A stretch of DNA of 64,000 nucleotides from Mycolicibacterium moriokaense (lineage in GTDB: Bacteria; Actinomycetota; Actinomycetes; Mycobacteriales; Mycobacteriaceae): NCBI RefSeq assembly GCF_003201655.1, contig NZ_QJJU01000010.1, positions 152,639-216,638 of the forward strand, written 5' to 3'. The position numbers were made by a program, and so were the translations under genes. Positions 29,211 to 37,841 of this stretch are shown here, piece after piece. Under the pieces are notes generated by a model. The model saw only the letters and a program-made list of their open reading frames with translations, was not told where the DNA came from and made no database searches. How positions within the stretch are numbered: position 1 is the first letter of the stretch; every line of letters starts with the position of its first letter.

Positions 29211-30005
29211 GCCCTGCGGCGCAGGTGCCTGCGCTGCGGGAGGCACACCCTCACCTGGCGGCGCCGGCGCAGGCGCCGGCGGAGCGAGGATGAACGGCAC
29301 CGTCGCCGACCTCAGATTGCCGAGTTGCACGACGAGGTTGTATGTGCCCGGCCCGATCGGCTGACGCGGCAGCGGGCATTGCGGCGCCGAGCCCATCCCC
29401 GTCCAGGTCACCTCTGTCGTTACTTGCTCGCCGGGCTGGAACGTCTTGACCAACGTCTCGTTGGACGGTGCGCAGTCCAGATTCGACCACAGCCGGTTGT
29501 TGTCGAGCGAGTAGACGTAGGCGGCCAGCACCGCGGCGCCGACGTCACGCTGGCACGCGACGAGGCCGATGTTTGTCACGACCATGGTGAACTTCGGCTG
29601 GTCTCCGACGAAGTACTGCGGCACGTTGGTGATGCCCTTGACCGCCAGCGTGGAGTCGGGGCAGTCGTCACCCTCCTTGAGCACCGGGGGCGGCATGACG
29701 GCCGCGGTCGGGGTGGGTGTCGGCGCAGGGGCCTGCTGCGCTGGCGGCATCAGCGGGGTCTTGACCTCGGGGTTCTCCCCTGGAAGCGGTGTCGGCGCTG
29801 CGGCCTGCGTTGGGTTGGGCTTGTCAGCCGTCTTGGTCGGGGCGCTCGTGCTGTTCATCACGATCATCACCACCACAGCGGCGACGACGGCGACCACGAG
29901 TACCGCGATGCCAATTGCCAGTGCCCTGCGACGCCAGTAAATCTGCGTCGGTAGCGGGCCATGCGGTTCTAGATCCAGCACAAGCTCACGGTAAGGCCAG
30001 GTCAC
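29205..30005 (-). CDS. Conserved membrane protein (Rv3587c-like)
   Basis: 266 residues. A cytoplasmic N-terminal stretch (PYRELVLDLEPHGPLPTQIYWRRR) precedes one membrane segment (IAVLVVAVVAAVVVMIVM). A Pro/Ala/Thr-rich linker then leads to an extracytoplasmic beta-sandwich-like domain (~110-245) with Cys residues able to pair (EGDDCPDS, VACQRD, LDCAPS, PQCPL), and a Pro/Ala tail. Known in M. tuberculosis only as a conserved membrane protein. Its place next to canB and mutY is conserved. Confidence 0.83.
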   Translation of the reverse strand: MTWPYRELVLDLEPHGPLPTQIYWRRRALAIGIAVLVVAVVAAVVVMIVMNSTSAPTKTADKPNPTQAAAPTPLPGENPEVKTPLMPPAQQAPAPTPTPTAAVMPPPVLKEGDDCPDSTLAVKGITNVPQYFVGDQPKFTMVVTNIGLVACQRDVGAAVLAAYVYSLDNNRLWSNLDCAPSNETLVKTFQPGEQVTTEVTWTGMGSAPQCPLPRQPIGPGTYNLVVQLGNLRSATVPFILAPPAPAPAPPGEGVPPAAQAPAPQGG

Positions 30006-30040
30006 GCTGCCTCGTCCGAGGTGACCCGGCGTGTCGCGGG

Positions 30041-30661
30041 TTAGCCTTCGCCAATATCTCCGAGATGGTCTCGCAACACCACCCTGCCTTCGGCCAGGTG
30101 GTAGGTCAGGCCGACGATGGCCACGGTCCCCGCGGCAAGCCGTTCGGCGATGGACGAGGACCGCACGCGCAGCTGCGTGACGGTGTCGTTGACGTGCCGG
30201 GTTTCGAACTCATCGACCCGCGTCAGGCCGGCGTGACGGCCCTGCAGGATCGACGGCGTTATCCGCTCCACGATGTCGCGTACATAGCCGCCTGGCACCT
30301 CTCCGTCGTCGATCGCCGCCAGCGTCGCCTTCACCGCGCCGCAGCTGTCATGGCCGAGCACGGCGATCAACGGCACGTCGAGCACCGTGACTGCATATTC
30401 GATCGAGCCAAGCACGGCCGCGTCGACGACGTGGCCTGCGGTGCGCACCACGAACATGTCGCCGAGGCCCTGGTCGAAGATGATCTCGGCCGCCACCCGG
30501 CTGTCGGCGCAGCCGAACAACACGGCAGTGGGCTTTTGAGAGTGGGCAAGGCGGGCCCGGTCCTCGATGCTCTGGCTGGGATGGGCAGGCTTGCCCGCAA
30601 CAAACCGCTCGTTACCCTCCTTGAGTGCCTTCCATGCGGTCACGGGGCTGGTACGCGGCAT
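30041..30661 (-). CDS. canB: Beta-class carbonic anhydrase
   Basis: Zinc enzyme interconverting CO2 and bicarbonate in the cytoplasm; counterpart of Rv3588c. Zinc ligands C51, H104 and C107 (GCADSR and GHDSCG) with the D53-R55 dyad are present. 206 residues. ATG 30661 gives the MPRTSPVTAWKALKEGNERF start matched by tuberculosis CanB. This ATG overlaps the divergent mutY ATG on the palindrome CATG. Confidence 0.95.
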   Translation of the reverse strand: MPRTSPVTAWKALKEGNERFVAGKPAHPSQSIEDRARLAHSQKPTAVLFGCADSRVAAEIIFDQGLGDMFVVRTAGHVVDAAVLGSIEYAVTVLDVPLIAVLGHDSCGAVKATLAAIDDGEVPGGYVRDIVERITPSILQGRHAGLTRVDEFETRHVNDTVTQLRVRSSSIAERLAAGTVAIVGLTYHLAEGRVVLRDHLGDIGEG

Positions 30662-31535
30662 GACCTACATTGTGCCGCAACTGCTCGACTGGTATGACCT
30701 CGAACAGCGTGACCTGCCCTGGCGGCGGGCCGACGTGACACCGTGGCAGATCCTGGTCAGTGAGTTCATGCTGCAACAGACGCCAGTAGCGCGCGTCGAA
30801 CCGATCTGGTTGGGCTGGGTGGCGCGGTGGCCCACCCCTTCGGCGACGGCCGCCGCCGGCGCGGCCGATGTGCTGCGAGCCTGGGGCAAGCTCGGTTATC
30901 CGCGACGAGCCAAGCGGCTGCACGAATGCGCAACCGTGATCGCCGAGCAGTTCGACGATGTGGTGCCGTCGGATGTCGAAACGCTTTTAACGCTGCCGGG
31001 GATCGGCGCCTACACCGCCCGCGCTGTCGCCTGTTTCGCGTACAGGCAGCGCGTACCCGTCGTCGACACGAACGTGCGCCGCGTGGTGGCCAGGGCCGTG
31101 CACGGCAGGGCCGAGGCGGCCGCGTCGTCTTCGCCACAGGATCTGACCGACGTCGACGCGCTGTTGCCCAATGATGCTGACGCACCGCGGTTTTCGGCGG
31201 CATTGATGGAACTGGGCGCGACGGTCTGCACCGCACGCGCGCCGCGGTGCGGCCTGTGCCCGCTTTCAACGTGCGTGTGGCGGTCGCGTGGTTATCCCCC
31301 AGCTGTCGGTCCGGCACGCCGCGTGCAGCACTACGCAGGCACCGACCGTCAAGTGCGCGGTCGGCTGCTGGATGTGTTGCGCGGCAACGACTCTCCCGTT
31401 ACGCGTGCGGAGCTCGACGTGGCGTGGCTGACCGACACCGCGCAGCGCGACCGGGCTCTGGACTCGCTATTGGTCGACGGTCTGGTCGAACAGACCGCGG
31501 ACGGTCGATTCGCGCTCGCGGGTGAGGCCGACTAG
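30660..31535 (+). CDS. mutY: A/G-specific adenine DNA glycosylase
   Basis: Removes adenine mispaired with 8-oxoguanine. It shows the N-terminal LMLQQTPVARV segment form (EFMLQQT), the helix-hairpin-helix LPGIGAYTARAVA with catalytic Asp in PVVDTNVRRV, and the iron-sulfur cluster ligands CTARAPRCGLCPLSTC. ~291 residues. ATG 30660 is the most upstream start consistent with homology (MTYIVPQLLDWYDLEQRDLPWR), but it overlaps the canB start codon; a GTG at 30672 is an alternative. Convergent order canB/mutY is as in M. tuberculosis Rv3588c-Rv3589. Confidence 0.93.
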   Translation: MTYIVPQLLDWYDLEQRDLPWRRADVTPWQILVSEFMLQQTPVARVEPIWLGWVARWPTPSATAAAGAADVLRAWGKLGYPRRAKRLHECATVIAEQFDDVVPSDVETLLTLPGIGAYTARAVACFAYRQRVPVVDTNVRRVVARAVHGRAEAAASSSPQDLTDVDALLPNDADAPRFSAALMELGATVCTARAPRCGLCPLSTCVWRSRGYPPAVGPARRVQHYAGTDRQVRGRLLDVLRGNDSPVTRAELDVAWLTDTAQRDRALDSLLVDGLVEQTADGRFALAGEAD

Positions 31536-31536
31536 C

Positions 31537-31542
31537 TAGCCT
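31537..31542 (+). promoter_or_regulatory. -10 box of a leaderless lipJ promoter
   Basis: TAGCCT directly follows the mutY stop and ends 6 nt before the GTG at 31549; no Shine-Dalgarno is present. Confidence 0.5.
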
Positions 31543-31548
31543 GAGGCA

Positions 31549-32916
31549 GTGGCGCAGGCACCCCGAACTCGCTACGCGTCGCGCGGCGACTTGGACATCG
31601 CGTACCAGGTGCTCGGCGAGGGCCCGAGCGATCTGGTTGTGATGCCTGGACCGTTCATCCCGATCGACTCGATCGATGACGAGCCGTCGATGTACCGCTT
31701 CTTCCGGCGCCTCGCCTCGTTCAGCCGGGTGATCCGATTCGACCACCGTGGCATGGGCACGTCGTCCCGCATCGGATCCGCCGACACCATCACTCCGTCG
31801 TGCTGGGCCGAGGACGTGATCACGGTGATGGATGCGGTCGGATGCGAACGCGCGACGATATTCGTCTCTGGCGTCACGACGGTGAGCGCGCTTTTCCTGG
31901 CTGCCGACCACCCCGAGCGGGTGGCCAGCCTGGTGATCGTCAACGGCTCGGCCAGGGCGCGCTGGGCACCGAACTACGAAGCCGGGGCGCAGGCCAGCGG
32001 AGCCGACACCTTCACCACGGTGGCGATCGAGCCGGATGCCGTCGAGCAGGGTTTCGACGTCCTCGGGTTCGTCGCGCCGTCCGTCGCCGCCGATCATGCG
32101 TTCCGCGCCTGGTGGGACCTAGCCGGTAACCGCGCCGCGTCACCGAGCATGGCCCGCAAGTCGAACCAGGCGCTGACCGACGCCGACGCGCGGGCCAAGC
32201 TGCCGTTGATCACCGCGCCGACCCTGATCCTGCAACGGGCCGACTCCGCGTTGGTCGGGGTCGGGCACGGCCGCTACCTCGGCCAGAACATCGCGAATTC
32301 CCGCTACGTCGAACTGCCGGGCGCCGACACCCTGTACTGGGTCGGCGACACTGCCCCGATCCTCGACGAGGTCGAGGAGTTCATCACCGGCATGCGTGGC
32401 GGCTCGGACGCCGAACGCGTGCTCACCACGATCGTGTTCACCGATATCGTCGGCTCGACCCAGCGGGCCGGCGAGTTGGGTGACCTCCGGTGGCACGCCC
32501 TTCTGGACAACCACGACAATGTGATCCGCCACGAGTTCGAGCGATTCCGCGGTATCGAGGTCAACACGGTCGGCGACGGATTCGTCGCGATGTTCATCAG
32601 CCCCAGTGTCGCGATCGACTGCGCGGATGCCATCGTCGACGCGGTCCGCCCGTTGGGCATCGAAGTGCGCGTTGGTATTCACGCGGGCGAGGTCGAGGTG
32701 CGCGGCGACGACATCGCGGGCATGGCCGTGCACATCGGCGCGCGGGTCTCGGCGCTGGCCGGGCCCAGCGAGGTGCTGGTGTCGTCGACCGTGCGCGAGA
32801 TCGTCACTGGATCGCGGCGCAAGTTCGCCGAGCGCGGTGAATACGAACTCAAGGGTGTGCCCGGTCGTTGGCGCGTTCACGCGTTGGTCCGTGAAAGCGC
32901 CGCCGTAAAACACTGA
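31549..32916 (+). CDS. lipJ: Alpha/beta-hydrolase fused to a class III nucleotide cyclase (LipJ-like)
   Basis: 455 residues, colinear with M. tuberculosis Rv1900c/LipJ (which lies elsewhere in that genome). Residues ~10-280 are an alpha/beta-hydrolase fold. The expected nucleophile elbow reads [11 protein letters not shown], with no Ser in the GxSxG position, so esterase activity is doubtful. Residues ~290-450 are a class III adenylyl cyclase domain with metal-binding FTDIVGST (297-304). The substrate-specifying Lys is Asn339 (EVNTVGDGF) and a His occurs at 395, the same non-canonical pair reported for Rv1900c. It probably makes cAMP, perhaps with relaxed ATP/GTP choice. GTG start, leaderless. 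Confidence 0.85.
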   Translation: MAQAPRTRYASRGDLDIAYQVLGEGPSDLVVMPGPFIPIDSIDDEPSMYRFFRRLASFSRVIRFDHRGMGTSSRIGSADTITPSCWAEDVITVMDAVGCERATIFVSGVTTVSALFLAADHPERVASLVIVNGSARARWAPNYEAGAQASGADTFTTVAIEPDAVEQGFDVLGFVAPSVAADHAFRAWWDLAGNRAASPSMARKSNQALTDADARAKLPLITAPTLILQRADSALVGVGHGRYLGQNIANSRYVELPGADTLYWVGDTAPILDEVEEFITGMRGGSDAERVLTTIVFTDIVGSTQRAGELGDLRWHALLDNHDNVIRHEFERFRGIEVNTVGDGFVAMFISPSVAIDCADAIVDAVRPLGIEVRVGIHAGEVEVRGDDIAGMAVHIGARVSALAGPSEVLVSSTVREIVTGSRRKFAERGEYELKGVPGRWRVHALVRESAAVKH

Positions 32917-32971
32917 CCGCGGTGTAACCCCCTGCCCTATCCATGGCTAAACCCGACAAAGGAGTTCAGCC

Positions 32972-33250
32972 ATGAAGAAGTTCAGCATCGCCATCGCAGT
33001 CGCAGGCGCCCTTGTGGCAGGCAGCCTGGCTGTGGCCTCGACCGCCACGGCCGCCCCGACCGGGGGCTCGAACGCAGCCGACACCGTTAAAACCTTGCGC
33101 GACATGGGATATAACGTGCAACTGAACGGAACGGTGAGCGGTCCGCTGTCCCAGTGCATCACCACCGGTGTGCACGGCACGGCCAATACCAACCCGACGG
33201 TGTTCACCACCGCCTACGTCGACATCTCCTGCCCGTCGAGCGATGACTAG
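32972..33250 (+). CDS. Small secreted mycobacterial protein
   Basis: 92 residues with a clear Sec signal peptide (MKKFSIAIAVAGALVAGSLA..., cleavage near ATAAP). The ~64-residue mature part has two Cys (QCITTG and ISCPSS), probably disulphide-bonded, and the segment GYNVQLNGTVSGPLSQC that recurs in uncharacterised secreted mycobacterial proteins. AAAGGAG lies 9 nt before the ATG. Function unknown. The stop overlaps that of the convergent amidase gene (shared CTAG). Confidence 0.82.
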   Translation: MKKFSIAIAVAGALVAGSLAVASTATAAPTGGSNAADTVKTLRDMGYNVQLNGTVSGPLSQCITTGVHGTANTNPTVFTTAYVDISCPSSDD

Positions 33251-34011
33251 CGCTGCACCAGGTACGCGTTGATACCCTGCACAACCGCCGCGGCGTATTT
33301 CGCGCGGCCCTCCAGTGCCGCCATGTCGGCCGCCTCTTGCTGGTTCTTCATGTTGCCCAGTTCGATCAGAATCGATGGATATTGGGCAAGATTCAGCCCT
33401 GCGAGGTCTGCGCGACCGTACAGACCGTTCGTGCCGCGATAGGTCGACGGTGTCAGCCCCGACGCTGCGAGTTGGCCCGCCATGACTTGTGCGAGCCGCA
33501 CGGCGGCACCGGATTGGGCGTCGTTGACCGGTGGGTTCGAATAGTTGACGTGAAACCCGCGGCCGTCGGGGGGGCCGCCGTCGGCGTGAATGCTCACGAT
33601 CGCGTCGGGGCGAAGCGCATTGGCCATCGCGGCACGTTGATCGACGCACGGGCCGAGCGCGTTGTCATTGCCGCGAGACATGGCTGTGCGCACGCCAAGC
33701 CGGCTGAGTTCCTCGCGGATCCGCAGCACCACATCCCAGTTGAAGGTGTGTTCGGGATAGCCAGCGTCGGTGGTGGTTCCCGTCGTTTGGCATTCCTTCG
33801 TGCCGCCGCGACCGTTGGCCACCTGCCGGATGATCGAGCCGTCGTTGGCGCCGTTGTGACCGGGATCGAGGAAGACGATCGCTCCTGCGACCCCGGAAGC
33901 CGCACGCGCGCCAGGCGCGCCGAGCGAGGCCGCCAGTGCGGGCACGCCAAGGAAGACCGGCGCGGCCGCAGCATATTTGAGCACATCGCGCCGAGACACG
34001 TTGCTTTGCAC
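33247..34011 (-). CDS. N-acetylmuramoyl-L-alanine amidase (Ami1/Rv3717-like), Tat-exported
   Basis: Zinc amidase cleaving the lactyl-peptide bond of peptidoglycan outside the membrane. Amidase_3 motifs: FLDPGHNGAND (His ligand), PEHTFNWDV (Glu ligand), VSIHADGG (second His), and ILIELGNMKN with the catalytic Glu. The sequence parallels M. tuberculosis Rv3717 from AGAIVFLDPGHNG to the C terminus. The signal is twin-arginine type: SRRDVLKYAAAAP. Start uncertain: GTG 34011 puts RR at residues 7-8; GTG 33999 or ATG 34053 are alternatives. No cell-wall-binding domain. Confidence 0.85.
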   Translation of the reverse strand: MQSNVSRRDVLKYAAAAPVFLGVPALAASLGAPGARAASGVAGAIVFLDPGHNGANDGSIIRQVANGRGGTKECQTTGTTTDAGYPEHTFNWDVVLRIREELSRLGVRTAMSRGNDNALGPCVDQRAAMANALRPDAIVSIHADGGPPDGRGFHVNYSNPPVNDAQSGAAVRLAQVMAGQLAASGLTPSTYRGTNGLYGRADLAGLNLAQYPSILIELGNMKNQQEAADMAALEGRAKYAAAVVQGINAYLVQR

Positions 34012-34094
34012 CGGCGCAACGTAGCCAGTCAACCTTGGAGGCGACGCCCGCACACACCGGCGCGGTGTTGCAAATCAGTAACGTCGCGGAACGG

Positions 34095-35081
34095 CTAGGC
34101 CGTCGCGGCGGCCTGCTCGCACGGACCACCGCACGCGAACCGGCGCCGGTAATCCGAAGGAGTCACGCCGATGACCCTGCGGAAGTGGTGGCGCAGCAGG
34201 GTTGCCGTGCCGAAACCCGACCTGTCGGCGATCCTGTCGATGTCGAGGTCGGTTTCCTCAAGCAGCCGGCGCGCGTAGAGCACCCGTTGATCGGTCACCC
34301 ACTGCATCGGGGTTCGTCCGGTTTCCTCGACGAATCGCCTGGCGAATGTGCGGGCCGACATGTTCACCCGACGGGCAAGCGTGGTGACCGTGAGCGGCTT
34401 GTCTAGGTTGCTGAGCACCCAATCCAGATGCGGTGCAAAGCCTTCCGAACACCGCACCGGAATTGGCTGGTCGATGTACTGCCGCTGACCGCCGTCTCGC
34501 TGCGGCGGTACGACCATCCTGCGCGCGATCTTGTTGGTGACCTCGCTGCCCAGCTCACGACGCACCAGGTGCAGGCATGCATCGATGCCCGCCGCGGTGC
34601 CCGCGCTGGTGATCAGGTTGCCGTCGTCGACGAACAGCACGTTGCGGTCGACCTTCGCGGTCGGATACATCCTTGCGAGGTCGTCGGCGTGCATCCAGTG
34701 TGTGGTGCACGGCCTGCCGTCCAGCAGTCCCGCCGCACCCGCGACGAACGCGCCCGAGCACACGGTCAGGATGATCGAGCCCGACTCGGCGGCTTTGCGT
34801 ATGGCGTCGAGGGCCTCCGGCAGATATCCGCCGTACTGGCTGCTGATCGCCGGGATCGCGACGAGGTCCGCCCCGGCCAGACCGTCGAGCCCCTCGTCCG
34901 GGGTGATGGTGGCGCCGACTGACGTCCGCAACGGCTTGCCTGGCTCCGGTCCGCAGACCTTGAAATCGAAATTGGGAACGCCGTCCGCGGAGCGGTCGAT
35001 GCCGAAGACCTCGCAGATCACTCCGAACTCAAAAATCGCTAGACCGTCGAGCACCAGCGTAGATACGCTCTTTAATGCCAT
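34095..35081 (-). CDS. GlxA-family transcriptional regulator (DJ-1/PfpI plus AraC HTH)
   Basis: 328 residues. Residues ~5-175 are a DJ-1/PfpI-like (class I glutamine amidotransferase-type) domain with the Cys in LTVCSGAFVAGAAGLL at the nucleophile-elbow position. Residues ~215-320 are a double AraC-type helix-turn-helix (TVTTLARRVNMSARTFARRF and DIDRIADRSGFGTATLLRHHF). Such regulators often control catabolic or stress genes; ligand and targets are unknown. It is divergent from the small membrane protein at 35153, with 71 bp between, a possible target. Confidence 0.88.
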   Translation of the reverse strand: MALKSVSTLVLDGLAIFEFGVICEVFGIDRSADGVPNFDFKVCGPEPGKPLRTSVGATITPDEGLDGLAGADLVAIPAISSQYGGYLPEALDAIRKAAESGSIILTVCSGAFVAGAAGLLDGRPCTTHWMHADDLARMYPTAKVDRNVLFVDDGNLITSAGTAAGIDACLHLVRRELGSEVTNKIARRMVVPPQRDGGQRQYIDQPIPVRCSEGFAPHLDWVLSNLDKPLTVTTLARRVNMSARTFARRFVEETGRTPMQWVTDQRVLYARRLLEETDLDIDRIADRSGFGTATLLRHHFRRVIGVTPSDYRRRFACGGPCEQAAATA

Positions 35082-35152
35082 GGCAGCATTTTATCGCAAG
35101 GTGTCCTTCCTGCCACTGTTGGCGGGATATTTACTGACGGAGTATTACTGCC

Positions 35153-35407
35153 ATGACCACTGCACTCAGTCTCCTCGTTCTGATCGCCCCTTTCGCGGTG
35201 GCAGCGGCGCTCAGCTGGGCCGCCCATCGCTCTGATTCGATTCCCATCCGCTTCGACCAGTTCCGCTGGTCCGCCCCGATGATGGGCAGGTTGTTCGAAG
35301 ACGATCGTGACGGTTTCCGCGTCGCGCACGATGTCGACGCGATCCGCACACGCTTTGAGAAGCAGCCGTTTTGGCCCGCGTCAGGCGCGACCGGCGAGCG
35401 TCGTTAG
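35153..35407 (+). CDS. Small membrane protein of unknown function
   Basis: 84 residues. An N-terminal hydrophobic helix (TTALSLLVLIAPFAVAAALSW) is followed by a polar domain with DQFRWSAPMMGRLFEDDRD and HDVDAIRTRFE. I believe similar short proteins occur in other mycobacteria but have no function to offer. ACGGAG lies about 11 nt before the ATG. The 3' end overlaps the convergent hydrolase gene by 27 bp. Confidence 0.65.
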   Translation: MTTALSLLVLIAPFAVAAALSWAAHRSDSIPIRFDQFRWSAPMMGRLFEDDRDGFRVAHDVDAIRTRFEKQPFWPASGATGERR

Positions 35408-36151
35408 GAACGATTCGACCGCCTGCTTGTAGATCTGCGGCGCGTCGTCGTGGATCAGGTGACCGGCACCGGGCACGTGCAAATACGTCGTTCGGTAGCC
35501 GGTTTCCTTCATTCTGCGCATCTGCCCCGCGGGCGTGACGGTACCGCCCGCCTCGAGAAGCAACGCGGGAACGCGCACCGCGTTCCATTGCTGCCAGTAG
35601 TCACGGGTGCCCCACTCCGCGGCGATGTCGATCCACTGGCTGGTGTTCCCGTGCAGCCGCCAACCGGTCGCGGTCCGGTCGAACGCCTCCAGAAAGTACT
35701 GGCCGGCCACCTCTCCAAATTCGTCGTAAACCCCTTGGGCCGAATCGAATTCGGCAGGCAGCGCGTGCAGCCACGGTTCCCATGGTCCTGTGGTGCGCCC
35801 GCGGAAGTCAGGCGCCATGTCCTCCACCACCAGCGCGCTGACAAGATCGGGTCGCGCAGCGGCAAGACACCACGAATGCAGCGCGCCCATCGAGTGGCCA
35901 ACCAAAACCGCTGGCCTGCCAAGCGAGCCGACTGCGTCGCCTAGGTCGGACACGAACCGCTCGGTGCTTATCGGGTAGGGGTCTGCGACGTCGCGGCCGC
36001 GGTGCCACGGCGCGTCGTAGGTGTACACCTCGCCGAGGCTCGTCAGCCACGGCAGCTGACGCGACCACGTGCTTCCGCGTCCCATCAGCCCGTGCACCAG
36101 GACCAGCGGATCGCCCTGGCCACCACGAGGCGTCAGCAGGTCGGGGGCCAT
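35381..36151 (-). CDS. Alpha/beta-fold hydrolase (Rv3591c-like)
   Basis: 256-residue hydrolase with oxyanion motif LVHGLMGRG, nucleophile elbow VGHSMGALHS and catalytic His in GAGHLIHDDAP. Same length and place as M. tuberculosis Rv3591c, next to mhuD. Cytoplasmic, substrate unknown. ATG 36151 is chosen because homology begins at MAPDLLTPRGG; the frame stays open upstream but runs through mhuD. The starts of this gene and mhuD are only 24 bp apart. Confidence 0.87.
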   Translation of the reverse strand: MAPDLLTPRGGQGDPLVLVHGLMGRGSTWSRQLPWLTSLGEVYTYDAPWHRGRDVADPYPISTERFVSDLGDAVGSLGRPAVLVGHSMGALHSWCLAAARPDLVSALVVEDMAPDFRGRTTGPWEPWLHALPAEFDSAQGVYDEFGEVAGQYFLEAFDRTATGWRLHGNTSQWIDIAAEWGTRDYWQQWNAVRVPALLLEAGGTVTPAGQMRRMKETGYRTTYLHVPGAGHLIHDDAPQIYKQAVESFLTTLAGRA

Positions 36152-36163
36152 GGCAGCGCACGG

Positions 36164-36169
36164 TAGCCT
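36164..36169 (+). promoter_or_regulatory. -10 box of a leaderless mhuD promoter
   Basis: TAGCCT ends 6 nt before the mhuD ATG (36176) inside a 24-bp divergent gap, leaving no room for an untranslated leader. Confidence 0.5.
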
Positions 36170-36175
36170 AACGAC

Positions 36176-36493
36176 ATGCCCGTGGTGAAGATCAACGCAA
36201 TTGAGGTCCCGCCCGACGCCGGTCCGGAACTGGAGAAGCGGTTCGCACACCGTGCACATGCCGTCGACAACCAGCCCGGTTTCCTCGGCTTCCAGTTGCT
36301 GCGCCCAATCAAGGGCGAAGACCGCTACTTCGTGGTCACGCAATGGGAGTCCGAAGAGGCATTCCAGGCATGGGCGTCGGGTCCTGCGGTCGAGGCGCAT
36401 GCAGGCCAGCGGGCCAACCCGGTCGCCACAGGCGCTTCACTCCTGGAGTTCGAGGTTGTGCTGGACGTTGCGGGGAGCGGCGCCACTGCGTAA
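36176..36493 (+). CDS. mhuD: Haem-degrading monooxygenase MhuD
   Basis: IsdG-family enzyme that opens haem to mycobilins and frees iron without releasing CO. 105 residues, dimeric ferredoxin-like fold. The residues known to matter in M. tuberculosis MhuD (Rv3592) are conserved at the same numbers: N7, W66 and the haem-ligating H75. The 3' end overlaps the probable lpqF start by 26 bp, suggesting coupling. Confidence 0.95.
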   Translation: MPVVKINAIEVPPDAGPELEKRFAHRAHAVDNQPGFLGFQLLRPIKGEDRYFVVTQWESEEAFQAWASGPAVEAHAGQRANPVATGASLLEFEVVLDVAGSGATA

Positions 36494-37841
36494 CGCGGGC
36501 TGGACACGACATATCGCGGCCGGGCTGACGGCCGCGCTCGTCGTCACCCTTGCCTGCGGATGCGCCAACACTGGATCGACGCCCGTGGCGGATGCCGCGT
36601 ACGGCGTTCACATCGACACCAACACGCCTCAGGGTCTGCGAGCCAAACAGACCATGGACATGCTCAACTCCGACTGGCCGATCGGCACCGTCGGGGTTCG
36701 CACGATGGCGGCACCCGATCAGGTCAACGGCGTCACCTCGGCCATGGGCAACCTCTGGCTGGATAGGCCGATCACGGTCTCGGGCATCGACATCGGCGCG
36801 GGCCAGGCGACGCTGCACACACTGACGTCCTACAGTGCCGCGCAGGACATTGAACTGCGCACCAACGCTGAGGGTTTGGTCGACCGGTTCGCGGTGACGC
36901 TGCAACCGCCGAAGATCACGGACTGGCGCGATATCGACGCCGTGCTGGCGAAGACGGGTGCACGCTACTCGTATCAGGTCTCCAAGGTCGTCCAAGATGG
37001 CCCGGCCGGGAAATGCGTTTCAATTGCCGGTAGCAACACCGAGCTGTCGCTGCCACTGGCGTCGATCTTCAAACTGTATGTGCTGCTTGCGGTTGCAGAC
37101 GCCGTCAAGGCGGGAACCCTGCACTGGACCGACCAGGTCACGATTACCGACGAGGCCAAGGCGGTCGGATCAGCCACTCTCGATGAGTTGCCGTCGGGCA
37201 CGCCCGTGTCCGTGCGCCAGGCTGCCCAGGAGATGATCTCCGCCAGCGACAACATGGCGACCGACCTGTTGATCGAGCGGCTGACCCCAAGCGCTATCGA
37301 GCGTGCCCTGGTGGCCGCCGGCCACCACGACCCGGCCAGCATGACGCCGTTCCCCACCATGCACGAATTGTTCTCGATCGGCTGGGGAAAACCGGACCTG
37401 CGCGAGCAGTGGAAGGAAGCCACTCCCCAAGTTCGCGCGCAACTGCTCGAGCAGACGAATTCCCGGCCCTATGAACCAGATCCGGCGCGGACGAGCACGC
37501 CCGCGTCAGCCTACGGTGCCGAATGGTACGGCAGCGCCGCCGACATCTGCAGGGTGCATGCCGCGTTGCAGGCCGCCGCGGTCGGTGCGGCGGCGCCGGT
37601 GAAGGACATCCTGTCCAACGTCCCCGGTATCGACTTGAACAGGTCGAAGTGGCCGTACATCGGTGCGAAGGCCGGAAACCTGCCCGGCGACATGACATTC
37701 AGCTGGTACGCCGTCGACCGCACCGGCCAGCCATGGGTGGTCAGCTTCCAGTTGAACTGGCCGAGCTTCCGAAGCAATACCGCCGCGGGCTGGCTGCTGT
37801 CGATCGCGAAGAAGGCGTTCGGCCTGATTCCCGTCGCCTGA
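36468..37841 (+). CDS. lpqF: Lipoprotein LpqF with serine beta-lactamase-like domain
   Basis: Counterpart of Rv3593 (452 aa). Signal peptide with an imperfect lipobox (ACGC, C about residue 28). An N-terminal domain (~30-160) precedes a class A beta-lactamase/transpeptidase-like domain with SIFK (SxxK), ASDNMATDLL (SDN) and YIGAKAGNLPGD in the KTG position, where Ala replaces Thr. This suggests esterase or binding activity rather than lactamase. The start is uncertain: no ATG or GTG lies near the signal peptide, so TTG 36468, overlapping mhuD, is proposed. Cell envelope. Confidence 0.8.
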   Translation: MRGAAPLRNAGWTRHIAAGLTAALVVTLACGCANTGSTPVADAAYGVHIDTNTPQGLRAKQTMDMLNSDWPIGTVGVRTMAAPDQVNGVTSAMGNLWLDRPITVSGIDIGAGQATLHTLTSYSAAQDIELRTNAEGLVDRFAVTLQPPKITDWRDIDAVLAKTGARYSYQVSKVVQDGPAGKCVSIAGSNTELSLPLASIFKLYVLLAVADAVKAGTLHWTDQVTITDEAKAVGSATLDELPSGTPVSVRQAAQEMISASDNMATDLLIERLTPSAIERALVAAGHHDPASMTPFPTMHELFSIGWGKPDLREQWKEATPQVRAQLLEQTNSRPYEPDPARTSTPASAYGAEWYGSAADICRVHAALQAAAVGAAAPVKDILSNVPGIDLNRSKWPYIGAKAGNLPGDMTFSWYAVDRTGQPWVVSFQLNWPSFRSNTAAGWLLSIAKKAFGLIPVA

